64,000 bases of DNA, from the NCBI GenBank assembly GCA_905221605.1, contig CAJNDS010001735.1, forward strand, positions 309,136 to 373,135. The letters are read 5' to 3'. The notes beneath the pieces are model-generated. The model did not search any database. It saw only the letters and a program-made list of their open reading frames with translations, and was not told the origin of the DNA. Position 1 is the first letter of the stretch, and each line of letters starts with the position of its first letter. This document shows, in pieces, positions 44,476-55,422 of this stretch. Source of the stretch: Symbiodinium natans. Taxonomy: Eukaryota > Sar > Dinophyceae > Suessiales > Symbiodiniaceae. The position numbers and the translations under genes are program-made.

Positions 44476-46059
44476 GGCTCAAGGCTCTGGCTCAAGTGAG
44501 AAGGCAAGTGGTAGGCAGTTTTCAGGTAGGGTAGCTGCCTAGATGCCATGGAGCCCACCCTCTAAGAGGGATAGCCTGGCTATCATAACCTCAGAGGCAT
44601 CCTTCGACTGGAGCGAACTACCAGGGCAGGGCACTTCCGCGATGCCCAGTCCCTGGAGCAGAGTTTCAGCGAGCGTGCCAAACAGGGATGCCTTCCATGG
44701 GCCTCGTGGCCAAGTGGCACCGAGGCAGCAGAGAGGTGCAGACCCTCTGACCCGAACAGATAGGGGCAAGGGCCGGCGGGCAGGGATCAGCCCAGTATGC
44801 TCGGGGGGACCGCAAGGCACGGTTAGTAAGAGAGTGAAAGCCGGAGCTGCGGCGAACTTGAGCAACTGGTCTGTACAGCCTGTTGCCACCGCTTGCAATC
44901 CCTGGAGAGCTGGAGTTAGGAAGCTGGAAGTTTGGGAGTCTGCAGTGGCGATTAGGGAACGTGATGCAGTGGCCAACATTGTCTGTGGCTTGTAACGGGC
45001 TATCGCCTACACTGGCTGCTAACCAGTTCAACATTGGCTTGAAGTGTGAGATAGATCTGGCGGGCTCTTTCGTGACTCACACAGCCAGAGGTTTTATCCT
45101 CTTTGAGATGAGTGGTATAAGGCCCTCCTGACCTTTGTCATGCTGGGGTATGCCCAGTCCTACCAAGCTTAGTGTCAGGAGCTTTAGTTTGTCCACCTTG
45201 GCCTTGCCTAGGACTCATCTACGGTAAATCCACACTGGCGGCAGTGCTTGAGAGTGGGATAGCTACCAGAGGCAAGATTCCGCCTTAGGCGCTGCCTGAG
45301 GTTTATGTTTATGGGTTTGGCTTCTGCCTGGCGTGTTTCCCCGCGCCAGTGCACTTCGTGCATGGGGGAATTGAGGGGAAAGCGTGGTCCCCGCGCCTTG
45401 TTGAGGGGAGGCGTCGACCCTGCGCCAAATATTCCAAGTTGAGGGGCGCAGTGTCCCCAAGCCTGTAGACATAAGCCTTGTCCAGGTGGTCCCATCCACC
45501 CTCGCACAGGGTAGTTTTCAGGAGGTGCTTTCTGGAACCCCCCACACAGTGTCCTGGAGTGCCAGACGCCAGGAGTGTGGAGGTGGCATCCTCGGGCTGT
45601 GAAGTGGCGGGCTTCACTGCCCAGGGCCCACAGGGCTGCAGGCTGAGCAGTTACCGCAGTTCTTTCCTCTCAGCTGAAGCAGGCCGCAGGTTCTGAGTGC
45701 AGAATGTATATGCCTTGCTGTGCACCAGGAGGGATGCCCTCCTACTGACAGGAAAGGGAGAAGGGTAGTTTGCATGCGGACCTGAGGCAATCCGCACCCA
45801 CAGATAGGGGCTACCCTCTCACTCAGTACTGGGAAGAGGAGGGAGCAGCAGCGAGAGGTGCCACCCTCTAGTGAGAGGCTGAGGCAATGACCTCATAGGC
45901 TTGAGGTCCCACCCTCAGTAGTGGCACTAGTAGCAGAAGGCTTTACCTGTACAGTTAGCCTCTGCTGCTCAAGATAGTGTAGTGGTACTTAGCAGTACGG
46001 ACTCCGGTCCCAAACACCAAGATGGTGGACTCGCAAACCAAGCTCAACTCGGAAAAAAA
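44476..46059 (+). repeat. S1 unit copy g
   Basis: From GGCTCAAG with GCTCTGGCTCAAG to CAACTCGG and A7 (46053-46059). Internal deletions match copy e. Confidence 0.85.
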
Positions 46060-46119
46060 TTCAGAACCTGGATTCTGACCCGGGTTCTGAACACGGGTTG
46101 AACCCAGGTTGAACCTGGG
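46060..46119. repeat. Iteron array
   Basis: TTCAGAACC, GATTCTGACC and standard units; inverse of 36440-36499. Confidence 0.8.
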
Positions 46120-47846
46120 TTGGCTCAAGGCTCTGGCTCAAGTGAGAAGGCAAGTGGTAGGCAGTTTTCAGGTAGGGTAGCTGCCTAGATGCCATGGAGC
46201 CCACCCTCTAAGAGGGATAGCCTGGCTATCATAACCTCAGAGGTGAGCCGAGAGGGAAGGTGCATCCTTCGACTGGAGCGAACTACCAGGGCAGGGCACT
46301 TCCGCGATGCCCAGTCCCTGGAGCAGAGTTTCAGCGAGCGTGCCAAACAGGGATGCCTTCCATGGGCCTCGTGGCCAAGTGGCACCGAGGCAGCAGAGAG
46401 GTGCAGACCCTCTGACCCGAACAGATAGGGGCAAGGGCCGGCGGGCAGGGATCAGCCCAGTATGCTCGGGGGGACCGCAAGGCACGGTTAGTAAGAGAGT
46501 GAAAGCCGGAGCTGCGGCGAACTTGAGCAACTGGTCTGTACAGCCTGTTGCCACCGCTTGCAATCCCTGGAGAGCTGGAGTTAGGAAGCTGGAAGTTTGG
46601 GAGTCTGCAGTGGCGATTAGGGAACGTGATGCAGTGGCCAGCCGGCCGAAAGCACATGCCCCCTTCTGGAAGCCTGCTACATTGTCTGTGGCTTGTAACG
46701 GGCTATCGCCTACACTGGCTGCTAACCAGTTCAACATTGGCTTGAAGTGTGAGATAGATCTGGCGGGCTCTTTCGTGACTCACACAGCCAGAGGTTTTAT
46801 CCTCTTTGAGTGGTATAAGGCCCTCCTGACCTTTGTCATGCTGGGGTATGCCCAGTCCTACCAAGCTTAGTGTCAGGAGCTTTAGTTTGTCCACCTTGGC
46901 CTTGCCTAGGACTCATCTACAGTAAATCCACACTGGCGGCAGTGCTTGAGAGTGGGATAGCTACCAGAGGCAAGATTCCGCCTTAGGCGCTGCCTGAGGT
47001 TTATGTTTATGGGTTTGGCTTCTGCCTGGCGTGTTTCCCCGCGCCAGTGCACTTCGTGCATGGGGGAATTGAGGGGAAAGCGTGGTCCCCGCGCCTTGTT
47101 GAGGGGAGGCGTCGACCCTGCGCCAAATATACCAAGTTGTGAGGGGTGCAGTGTCCCCAAGCCTGTAGACATAAGCCTTGTCCAGGTGATCCCATCCACC
47201 CTCGCACAGGGTAGTTTTCAGGAGGTGCTTTCTGGAACCCCCCACACAGTGTCCTGGAGTGCCAGACGCCAGGAGTGTGGAGGTGGCATCCTCGGGCTGT
47301 GAAGTGGCGGGCTTCACTGCCCAGGGCCCACAGGGCTGCAGGCTGAGCAGTTACGGCAGTTCTTTCCTCTCAGCTGAAGCAGGCGGACAACCCTGTAGCT
47401 GGGCCAAACCAATTTGTACAGGTAATTGGTGCCTGTGGCCGAGGGGTCGCAGGTTCTGAGTGCAGAATGTATATGCCTTGCTGTGCACCAGGAGGGATGC
47501 CTCCCTACTGACAGGAAAGGGAGAAGGGTAGTTTGCATGCGGACCTGAGGCAATCCGCACCCACAGATAGGGGCTACCCTCTCACTCAGTACTGGGAAGA
47601 GGAGGGATTGGTGGGGCTCGGTGGAGCTTAGCAGCAGCGAGAGGCGCCACCCTCTAGTGAAAGGCTGAGGCAATGACCTCATAGGCTTGAGGTCCCACCC
47701 TCAGTAGTGGCACTAGTAGCAGAAGGCTTTACCTGTACAGTTAGCCTCTGCTGCCCAAGATAGTGTAGTGGTACTTAGCAGTACGGACTCCGGTCCCAAA
47801 CACCAAGATGGTGGACTCGCAAACCAAGCTCAACTCGGAAAAAAAA
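46120..47846 (+). repeat. S1 unit copy h (full length)
   Basis: 1727 bp with clear SL relics at 46120-46142 and A8 at 47839-47846. It is a good reference copy for the family. Open frames of up to 187 codons exist on each strand, but equivalents in other copies are broken. Confidence 0.87.
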
Positions 47847-47914
47847 TTGAACCTGGGTTGAACCCAGGTTGACCCTGGGTTGAACCCAGGTTGAACCCAG
47901 GTTGAACCCAGGTT
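47847..47914. repeat. Iteron array
   Basis: Six 11-bp iterons, mostly AACCCAGGTTG, between S1 copy h and the SL-tagged LINE B copy 3. Confidence 0.85.
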
Positions 47915-47916
47915 GG

Positions 47917-47947
47917 TGGCTCAAGGCCGTAGCCATTTTGGCTCAAG
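47917..47947 (+). other. Complete dinoflagellate spliced leader preceded by a truncated SL relic
   Basis: 47926-47947 matches the 22-nt DinoSL consensus in full (D position G, then CCGTAGCC...GGCTCAAG). The relic TGGCTCAAG at 47917-47925 sits immediately upstream. It is not an SL RNA gene: no GT donor follows the final AAG, and LINE B sequence starts at once. It records two rounds of trans-splicing and retroposition. Confidence 0.92.
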
Positions 47948-50900
47948 TTTTCGGCCCAAGGAGTAGCCTGAGGGAAATTTCGGAGGTCTCAGCCTTCCTA
48001 GCCTGGTAGCCAGCCTAGGACAGTTTGCCCAGAGGTGCCTTCCTCTTAGCCATGGCCCCCCGCGAGTACATCTGTTGCAGTGGCCAAAGCTGCACAGGAT
48101 GGATTTGGGCGGACAAGGCTCAGCCGCACATGCTCTGCAAGAAATGCAGAACACCCTGGGCAAACAGCATTCGCAAGGCGAGACAGAACTGGAACCAGTG
48201 GAAGCCACAATGGCCTACGGTCGCTGAGGCGGAGGACTCCTGGGCTGGGGGATGGTCCTGCATGCCCTAGAGCAAGGAGAGGATGTCACCGGGAAAGCCA
48301 TCCAACAGGCAAAGGAGGTGATAACCCCTGAGCTCCCAAAAAGTGAGGAGCCCCTGACACCTGAACAGGTGCTGGGTCAGCAGGAACGAGAGGAAGACCT
48401 TGCGCATGGCGAGGGCACCGACTCAGAAGAGCCCAGCCATGAGAAGGTTAAACCTTCCGCCTCGCCTGACCAGTATCTAAGCATCATGAGCGCTAATGTC
48501 ACCAGTTTCAACAACGGGGCGTTGGAGTGGGTAACCTCCTCCAAAGCCAAGGTGGTGTGTCTGCAGGAAACCCACCTCACACCGGAACTGCTGCATGGAA
48601 GGCGAGCCACACTGCAATCCCTAGGATGGGATCTCTATGCTGAGCCGGCCCCTGTCGGACAAGGGCACAAGGTTGGGGGGCACTGCTTGTGCCTTTCCCA
48701 AAAATAGCGGAGTGTGGCAAAAAGCCACCTACCAATGCGAAGGGGCGGGCTACACAGCCGTGGGCCTGAGACAAAGACGGTGGGACTACACGATTGTGTC
48801 CCTCTATCTGAGGGAGGCCTGAATGGTTCTGGTGGCTTTCGTAAGAACCCTCCCGGAGCCCTGGATCATCTTGGGAGATTGGAAACTGGACCCGACTGAA
48901 GTTCAGGACACAGCGCTGATTCAGGTGATGCGGGGGCCCGGGGCGGATGGTCGCCACTGGAGAAGCTACATGCAACCATGGGGCGGAGCTGGACTTTGGG
49001 GTGGTGAGTAGGAGCCTGGAAGCCCTGGTGGATCTGTCTGCTACCTGGACAGTCGCGTGGAAACCACATGCAGCCTTGCACCTCAAAGTCAAAGGGCGGT
49101 GCCAGCGAATGGAAATCCTGGAAACTTCCCCAGTTTCCGAAACTCACAGCAGACCTCAAAGACCAAGAATGGCAAGAGGTCCAACCCTTCCATTTCGCCA
49201 TAATGGACAGGACCTGTGCACCTGGCAGCTGGCGACCTGGGCGGCTAGCCTGGAGCACTGCCACGTAGCACCGAGGACTGGCAGAGGTTGGTGTGTGCAG
49301 GCCAATGGGCAGTCTTGCAGCGCCCTTCCACTGCCCCAAAGGCTCTGAAGTGGGATGGTGGGCGCGCATAGCCAGAATCCTGGAAGTGCCGCCCGCCTCC
49401 CAACAGCACCCACCCGACCTAGGCACCCTCCAAGCCTGTCAAGACATTGCTGAAAGGTACTGCCTTCCTCACAGAATTGTACCAGCATGTTCAGCAACAG
49501 CACCACAGTGGCGGTCTTTGAGTGTTGTTGCCAGGCACAAGGAGGCGGCCCTCCAGATGCAGAGAGCCAAGGAGCAGCAGGTCCAACACAAGGACTGACT
49601 TCAAGCGGATTTAGCGAAAGGGTTCTCTCAAAAAGAGTGAGAGAGTCCTGGATCGGCCCTTCCAAAACCTCCCAGGCGAAGAGCGCCCAGGGGCCAGAAG
49701 AAAGCAGTGGGTCGCAATTTGGGGAGAGGTAGAATGTTCCCTCCCGATCGTCCAGACCCTGCTGGATGCAGCAAAATCCTCCCGCTGTTTAAAACCATCC
49801 TCGAAAATGTCACCGACAAGGCAGAAGGTCCTGATGGGCTCACCTCTGCTGCCCTCAAAAACCTCCCTGGACCGGCCTATGAGCAGCTCACCCAAGTCCT
49901 GAACTTGGCTGAAACCACAGGAGTGGCGCCACAGCACTGGCAGGCGCACCATGTGGCACTCCTGCCCAAAATGCTGACATAGAAAGGCCCATAACCCTCA
50001 CATCCATCACCTGTCGGCTTTGGTGCTTCTGCAGAGCACAGGTCGTCAAGAAATGGATGCGAGAAACTGCCGAGAAGTTCCATGGGATAAAGCCTCCCCG
50101 GGAAACACTTGTCTAGAAACATCTGAGAGGAGAGATGAGCCGCGCAGCTAACAAACATGCCTGTGCGGTCCTGTTGGACCTGCAGACTTTTAGCAGGGTG
50201 CCCTTTCGCAACAATGATGGCAGGGTTTGCCTCCAGCCAATAATGCAAGAAGCTGCTCAGCTCCGCAGTATCACCGCTCTAGACACCTGGGTAGATGACA
50301 TTGGAGCGGATTTCGAAGCATGCGCGGTCTGTGAAGGTTACAAAACCCTTCGCCGGCTTCTAGAAGGTGTGACCTCCGTTTGTCCCTGAAGAAAACAGGC
50401 TTCCTGTGCACCACTGCAGAAGCTAGGAGGGAGCTACAGAAGCTGCGCAAAGATGGGGACCCGGCTATCTGTGATAGCATGAAGGATTTAAGCCTGGACT
50501 GTGCCCTGGGTCGAGTCCGGAGGGTCAAGGTGCAGAGAGCCCAAAGGCACAAAGCGGGCCAACAATAGAAGAAGTTGAAACAACTAAGATTCCCGGGTGT
50601 GCCGGCCAAGGTACGCCTCTTCAGAGGAGAGGTTGCCTCCGTCCTTACTTGGGGCCATCAAGCCCAGGGAATGCCGCCCACCCGGAGACAGAAGCTCCGG
50701 ACTGCCTTGGCTGAGCAGTGTGACAGACAGAAAATGGGCAATCTCAGCACCCGAAGCTTGTTTCTGGCACAGATTTAAGCTGTCTTGGTCAAACCACCGG
50801 AATAAAGACTGGGTTTGACTGGGAAAACCGTAGTGCTCTCTGGTGTCCCAGTTAGCCACGTCCAAACTTGTTCATCGGTGGCTTCCTTGCTTTGGGTTTT

Positions 50901-52550
50901 TCCGAGCTGCCTGTTAAGCCGTGGCCTTCGGAGGCTGCCTCTTTCCTGCTGGTGCTGTGGTTGGTGGTTTCTGGTTGTGTTGCGCATCGGAGAAGGCACT
51001 GGCTTGGAAGATTGCCCCTTCTAAGTGTCGGCGCCGGTGGGGTGGTTCGACTCCGGCAAGGCCCCACCCTCTGGATTTTCTTCTTTGCGGGGACCTTCTG
51101 GGCCTTCTGGCCCTGGAAGAGCAGGTCCTTCTGTTTTACTTCCGCCATTGCGCACAAGGGGGGTCCCTTTTTTCTGTGCTGGCTGAAAAAAACTGCGGAT
51201 AGAATTGGTGTTTCGGGTGTTTATTGCAACTTACGTTGGAAATCCTTTTTAAAACCATAAGCAGCAGCAAGTTTTTGCAAAACCGTTTGGGTAAGGAAGG
51301 TCACCACACCTCACATCCAAGGTTGCCTAGTTTCTAGAAGTTTTGAAACATGCGTAACATGTTCCCTTTCAATCGCGACCCTTTCTTGCTGCGCACATTG
51401 GTGTGCTGCCAGTGCTTTTAAGGTCTTGCGGTTTTTGTTGTGTGCAAGAGTTTTAGCTGCATTAGGCAACCGGAGATTGTCCTTCCCACTTCCAGGCATG
51501 TACGTTTGGTCCGGACCAGCTTCTGGAACCATTTCTGCTGGGTAGTGGTGTGGCCACAACCTATGTTGATCCAATACGCTTTTTCAGGGCCTGGCAGTGT
51601 CCTCGAAGTGCTTGCAGGCCTGCTTGTGGGCCAGCTCGGCCGCTTTTCTCCACACAGCTTATCCGCCAGGTATTAACCTGCTGTCTCCACAAGTTTTCCG
51701 CACCCACCTTCCAGAGGAACTCCTCCTCCAAGGGACAGAACCCATTTTATTGTAAGGTTACATCTGTGGCTTGCAGCTTCCGCCAGATGTGACCGTGGGT
51801 TTTTCCCGGCTTTTGGATGCGGACACTGTTTCTTGCAGGCCATGCGTAGGCGACCTTTCGAAGTCTCGGGTCCGCCGTGAAGAGGCCACCACTAGCGCAG
51901 CAAGTCAGAAGGTGGGTCAGCTCCACCATGCCAGCATTCCCTTGCTGGCAAGCTTGTTGCTCTTATCAACATGAAAGTTCTTTATAAATTGCCGTTGCCA
52001 GACTGGGCCCAGCGCGACCCCTTGGCAATATTGTGGAGAGCCTTGCTGGAAGTTGGTGCCATAGGGAACCACCATAATGCAGTCTAGAAGGTTGCGTGCT
52101 TCCAGCAAGCATGGCAAAGAGTTATCATCCTTGCTACCAGAGCGGAACCCAACCGTCTTCCTCTGACAGCCTGCGCTAAGTGCACCAAAGGCCTTAAGGG
52201 ACTTTTTGTTAGAAGGTTTCTACCTTCTCATAAGGTACCAGCCTCTGGTAGCATCTTAGAGGATGAAAAGCAGAGGTTCATTCCGCTGCCAGAGAACACC
52301 TCTGGCCCTCCTCTTACAGTTTTGCACCCCTTGCACCAGAAACCTAAGAAGGTTTTGCCAGAAGGTTCATTTCTCTTATAAGGTACAACCTCTGGTAGCC
52401 CAAAGAGGACAGTAGCTTGGGAGGAGGTGGTTTTCTCCCCTGTACTTTAGGGCCAAGAGGGCCATCAGAAGTGCCAGTACAGAGGCACGGTTTTCACAAC
52501 CCAAACACCAAGAAGGTGGATCGCATTTGTTCGCTCAACTTGGAAAAAAA
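47926..52550 (+). pseudogene. LINE B copy 3 (degenerate, internally inverted)
   Basis: Plus-strand remains: the zinc-ribbon segment (48025-48230), a jump into the ORF1-EN linker, endonuclease pieces (SANVTSFNNGAL, VCLQETHL, WIILGDWKLDP with Asn changed to Lys) to about 49100, RT pieces from 49707 (GCSKILP, LTSITCRLWCF, TWVDDIGADF) to about 50750. An inverted block (50765-51890, minus) holds an S2 fragment and LINE B RNase H/C-terminal sequence. A plus-strand S2-type tail ends with A7 at 52544-52550. Many indels and stops mark it as an old copy. The 5' SL is nonetheless perfectly preserved. Confidence 0.8.
50765..51890 (-). pseudogene. Inverted segment inside LINE B copy 3
   Basis: On the minus strand 50870-50765 matches the kinase-like S2 region around NWGTREHYGFP and FFRWFDQDS. 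The stretch 51890-51190 matches LINE B RNase H and Cys-rich C-terminus (ADPRLRKVAYA, PGKTHGHIW, KTLKALAAHQC). The part 51180-50878 is not matched elsewhere in the window; it is Lys/Pro-rich in one frame and unassigned. Confidence 0.6.
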
Positions 52551-54201
52551 TTGGTGGCTCAAGGCTCTCAGCTTTAGTGAGAAGGCAAGTGGTGGGCAGT
52601 TTTCAGGGTAGGGTAGCTGCCTAGATCCATGGAGCCCACCCTCTAAGAGGGATAGTCTGACCTTAGAGGTGAGCCGAGAGGGTAGGGTGCATCCTTCGAC
52701 TGAAGCGAATTACCAGGGCAGGGCACTTCCGCAATGCCCAGTCCCTGGAGCAGAGTTTCAGCAAGCGTGCCAAACAGGGATGCCTTCCATGGGCCTTGTG
52801 GCCAAGTGGCACCAAGGTGGCGGACAGAGATCAGCCCAGTATGCTTCGGGGGGACCGCAAGGCACGGTTAGTAAGAAAGTGAAAGCCGGAGCTGCGGACG
52901 AGCCGAGTCAACTGGTTTGCACAGCCTGTTGCTAGACTTGCAATTCCTGGAAAGCTGAGAGTTTGGGAGTCTGCAGTGGCGATTAGGGAACGTGATGCAG
53001 TGGCCAGCAGGCCGAAAGCACATGCCCTGTTCTGGAAGCCTGCTACATTGTCTGTGGCTTGTAACGGGCGATCGCCTACACTGGCTGCTAACCAGTTCAA
53101 CAATTGGCTTGAAGTGTGAGATAGATCTGGCGGGTTCTTTCGTGACTCACACAGCCAGAGGTTTTATCCTCTTTGAGATGAGTGGTATAAGGCCCTCCTG
53201 ACCTTTGTCATGCTGGGGTATGCCCAGTCCTACCAAGTGTCAGGAGTTTTAGTTTTTCCACCTTGGCCTTGCCTAGGACTCATCTACAGTAAATCCACAC
53301 TGGCGGCAGTGCTTGAGAGTGGGATAGCTACCAGAGGCAAGATTCCGCCTTAGGCGCTGCCTGAGGTTTATGTTTATGGGTTTGGCTTCTGCCTGGCGTG
53401 TTTCCCCGCGCCAGTGCACTTCGTGCATGGGGGAATTGAGGGGAAAGCGTGGTCCCCGCGCCTTGTTGAGGGGAGGCGTCGACCCTGCGCCAAATATACC
53501 AAGTTGAGGGGTGCAGTGTCCCCAAACCTGTCGACGTAAGCCTTGTCCAGGTGGTCCCATCCACCCTCGCACAGGGTAGTTTTCAGGAGGTGCTTTCTGG
53601 AACCCTCCACACAGTGTCCTGGAGTGCCAGACGCCAGGAGTGTGGAGGTGGCATCCTCGGGCTGTGAAGTGGCGGGCTTCACTGCCCAAGGCCCACATGG
53701 CTGCAGGCTGAGCAGTTACGGCAGTTCTTTCCTCTCAGCTGAAGCAGGCGGACAACCCTGTAGCTGGGCCAAACCAATTTGTACAGGTAATTGGTGCCTG
53801 TGGCCGAGGGGTCGCAGGTTCTGAGTGCAGAATGTATATGCCTTGCTGTGCACCAGGAGGGATGCCCTCTTACTGACAGGAAAGGGAGAAGGGTAGTTTG
53901 CAAGCGGACATGAGGCAATCCGCACCCACAGATTGGGGCTACCCTCTCACTCAGTACTGGGTTTGGTGGGGCTCGGTGGAGCTTAGCAGCAGCGAGAGGT
54001 GCCACCCTCTAGTGAGAGGCTGAGGCAATGACCTCATAGGCTTGAGGTCCCACCCTCAGTAGTGGTACTAGTAGCAGAAGGTTTTACCTGTACAGTTAGC
54101 CTCTGCTGCTCAAGATAGTGTAGTGGTACATAGCAGTACGGACTCCGGTCCCAAACACCAAGACGGTGGACTCGCAAACCAATCTCAACTCGGAAAAAAA
54201 A
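52551..54201 (+). repeat. S1 unit copy i (diverged)
   Basis: Starts TTGGTGGCTCAAG directly after the A7 of LINE B copy 3 and ends CAACTCGG plus A8 (54194-54201). It is more diverged than c, e, g and h in its first 600 bp, and nearly identical afterwards. Confidence 0.85.
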
Positions 54202-54239
54202 TTGAACCCAGGTTGAACCCAGGTTCTCGATGTTGTTGT

Positions 54240-54277
<38 letters not shown>

Positions 54278-54320
54278 AGGGCCTGGAGTTCGAACCTGGG
54301 TTGAACCCAGGTTCGAACCC
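54202..54320. repeat. Iterons with a 35-bp C homopolymer
   Basis: Iterons at 54202-54226 and 54290-54311 flank an unbroken C run at 54241-54275. The homopolymer length is unreliable and may hide a collapsed or low-quality stretch. Confidence 0.7.
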
Positions 54321-55302
54321 CCCCCCGAACCTTGCTCTGCAAAGGTTTCCACTTCAGGCTTCAGGGATGCTGCTCTGGCCAGGTCTTTGGCGGTCCCAAC
54401 CCACTGCCTGTTCACTGCCAGCACTAGTCCGTTACGAATGTTCCGAAGTGCCGACTTTAGACGGAACCCTGCACGCATCCTTTTTACCACGACGTAAAAA
54501 CCCCGGTCGGTGTTTTACACGGACAGACTTTGGGCAAAAGCCCGGGCGGAAAGAAGGGAGAGAATGCTGGTTGTGTCCACCAGCATGAATCGTGTCTCGG
54601 ACGCAGAAAAAGGGCATACAACAGTAAACGGCAATGTTGGAGCCATCACATCCGACTCTGGGATGAATGACCTCTTTGGACCCTTCGTCACAGATGCCGA
54701 CGCAGGCCACAGCCAGCGAAGACGGTCAGGCGGCAAGGAAGACAGAGGCAGGTCGGTGGAGAGAAGGCGGCAAGTCGAAAAGAAGGTCGAACGGACTAGC
54801 ACTTTTGACGGAATGCTGCACGCATTCTTGTCATTGCGCTGGCGTCAAAATCCCGGTCGGTGCTACACACGGGCAGACTTCGGGCAAAAGCACCCCGGGC
54901 GGAAAGAAGAGAGAGAGTGCTGGTTGTGTCCACCAAGATTCATCGCAGCAGGGCCAGCATTCTTCAAGCACGGCAGAAAGCGTGGGTCAATGGCGCCAAG
55001 TCAATGTGCTGGAAATGACAGGAATGGTTCTGTTGACGCCGCAAGGCAGAAATGCGGCAAAACACGCCCAAGCATGCCTACTGCCCCAATATTCTTATTC
55101 TTGCCCCGTAATAAGGGTCGCTTCTGCCTTCAAAGAAAAAGACTTAAGGTGGAACAATTCTTCTGATTGTAACAAACATTTCACTTTTCATGCCCGACTG
55201 TATATAGGCTCAAGCACCGCCCCTCGTGAAGCGACGCGAGTGAAGGTAAAAGTGTGCCGAGAGCCTGTGTTCTAGAAAGGTTGAGATTAGCCTTTAAACT
55301 TT
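54320..55302 (+). promoter_or_regulatory. Probable 5' LTR / promoter region of the Ty1-copia element
   Basis: About 1 kb upstream of a putative primer-binding site. It contains two diverged direct repeats and a TATATAGG at 55201-55208 that could be a TATA-like element. LTR status is inferred from position: the matching 3' LTR would be beyond the window and the left edge is unproven. The open frame at 54510-55166 here is not considered a gene. Confidence 0.5.
54454..54944 (+). repeat. Direct repeat pair in the presumed LTR
   Basis: 54454-54592 and 54801-54944 share ACTTT-GACGGAA, GCACGCAT, CCCGGTCGGTG, CAGACTT-GGGCAAAAG, GGGCGGAAAGAAG and GCTGGTTGTGTCCACCA. The period is 347 bp. They could be duplicated enhancer or promoter modules. 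Confidence 0.75.
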
Positions 55303-55304
55303 TA

Positions 55305-55315
55305 TGGTAGCGGAG
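55305..55315 (+). promoter_or_regulatory. Putative primer-binding site (initiator-tRNA type)
   Basis: TGGTAGCGGAG would pair with a tRNA 3' end CTCCGCTACCA. That is close to initiator tRNA-Met 3' ends and to the Ty1 site that begins TGGTAGCG. It lies 357 bp before the polyprotein ATG. Confidence 0.5.
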
Positions 55316-55422
55316 CTGTTGGCAACGGCCAGCAGCTGAAGAAGCAGATCCAGGGAAAGAAGGTAAGCCCAGCCAGAGGGCTGGCAGCCAGCTAGCGAGC
55401 TGGAAGGAAGAGAAGGAAAAGC

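Larger units (their letters stand above)
43938..46569 (-). repeat. Right arm of the large inverted repeat
   Basis: Reverse complement of 35998-38640. It differs mainly by small indels, such as the 18-bp loss in S1 copy g near 44598. Confidence 0.8.

Noticed and set aside
46307-46870. 187-codon protein in S1 copy h, and similar S1 frames on both strands
   Set aside because: Equivalent frames are broken or shifted in the other copies and the composition is not protein-like; S1 is treated as noncoding.
47926-47947. SL RNA gene
   Set aside because: The SL is complete, but no GT donor, Sm site or intron-like tail follows; LINE B coding DNA begins directly, so it is a retroposed leader.
54241-54275. 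35-bp C homopolymer as a biological feature
   Set aside because: Homopolymer length is unreliable; more likely a sequencing or gap-closing artefact next to iterons.
54510-55166. 218-codon ORF upstream of the copia polyprotein
   Set aside because: It spans the duplicated promoter-like modules and a TATA-like site. No domain is seen; more likely LTR DNA open by chance.
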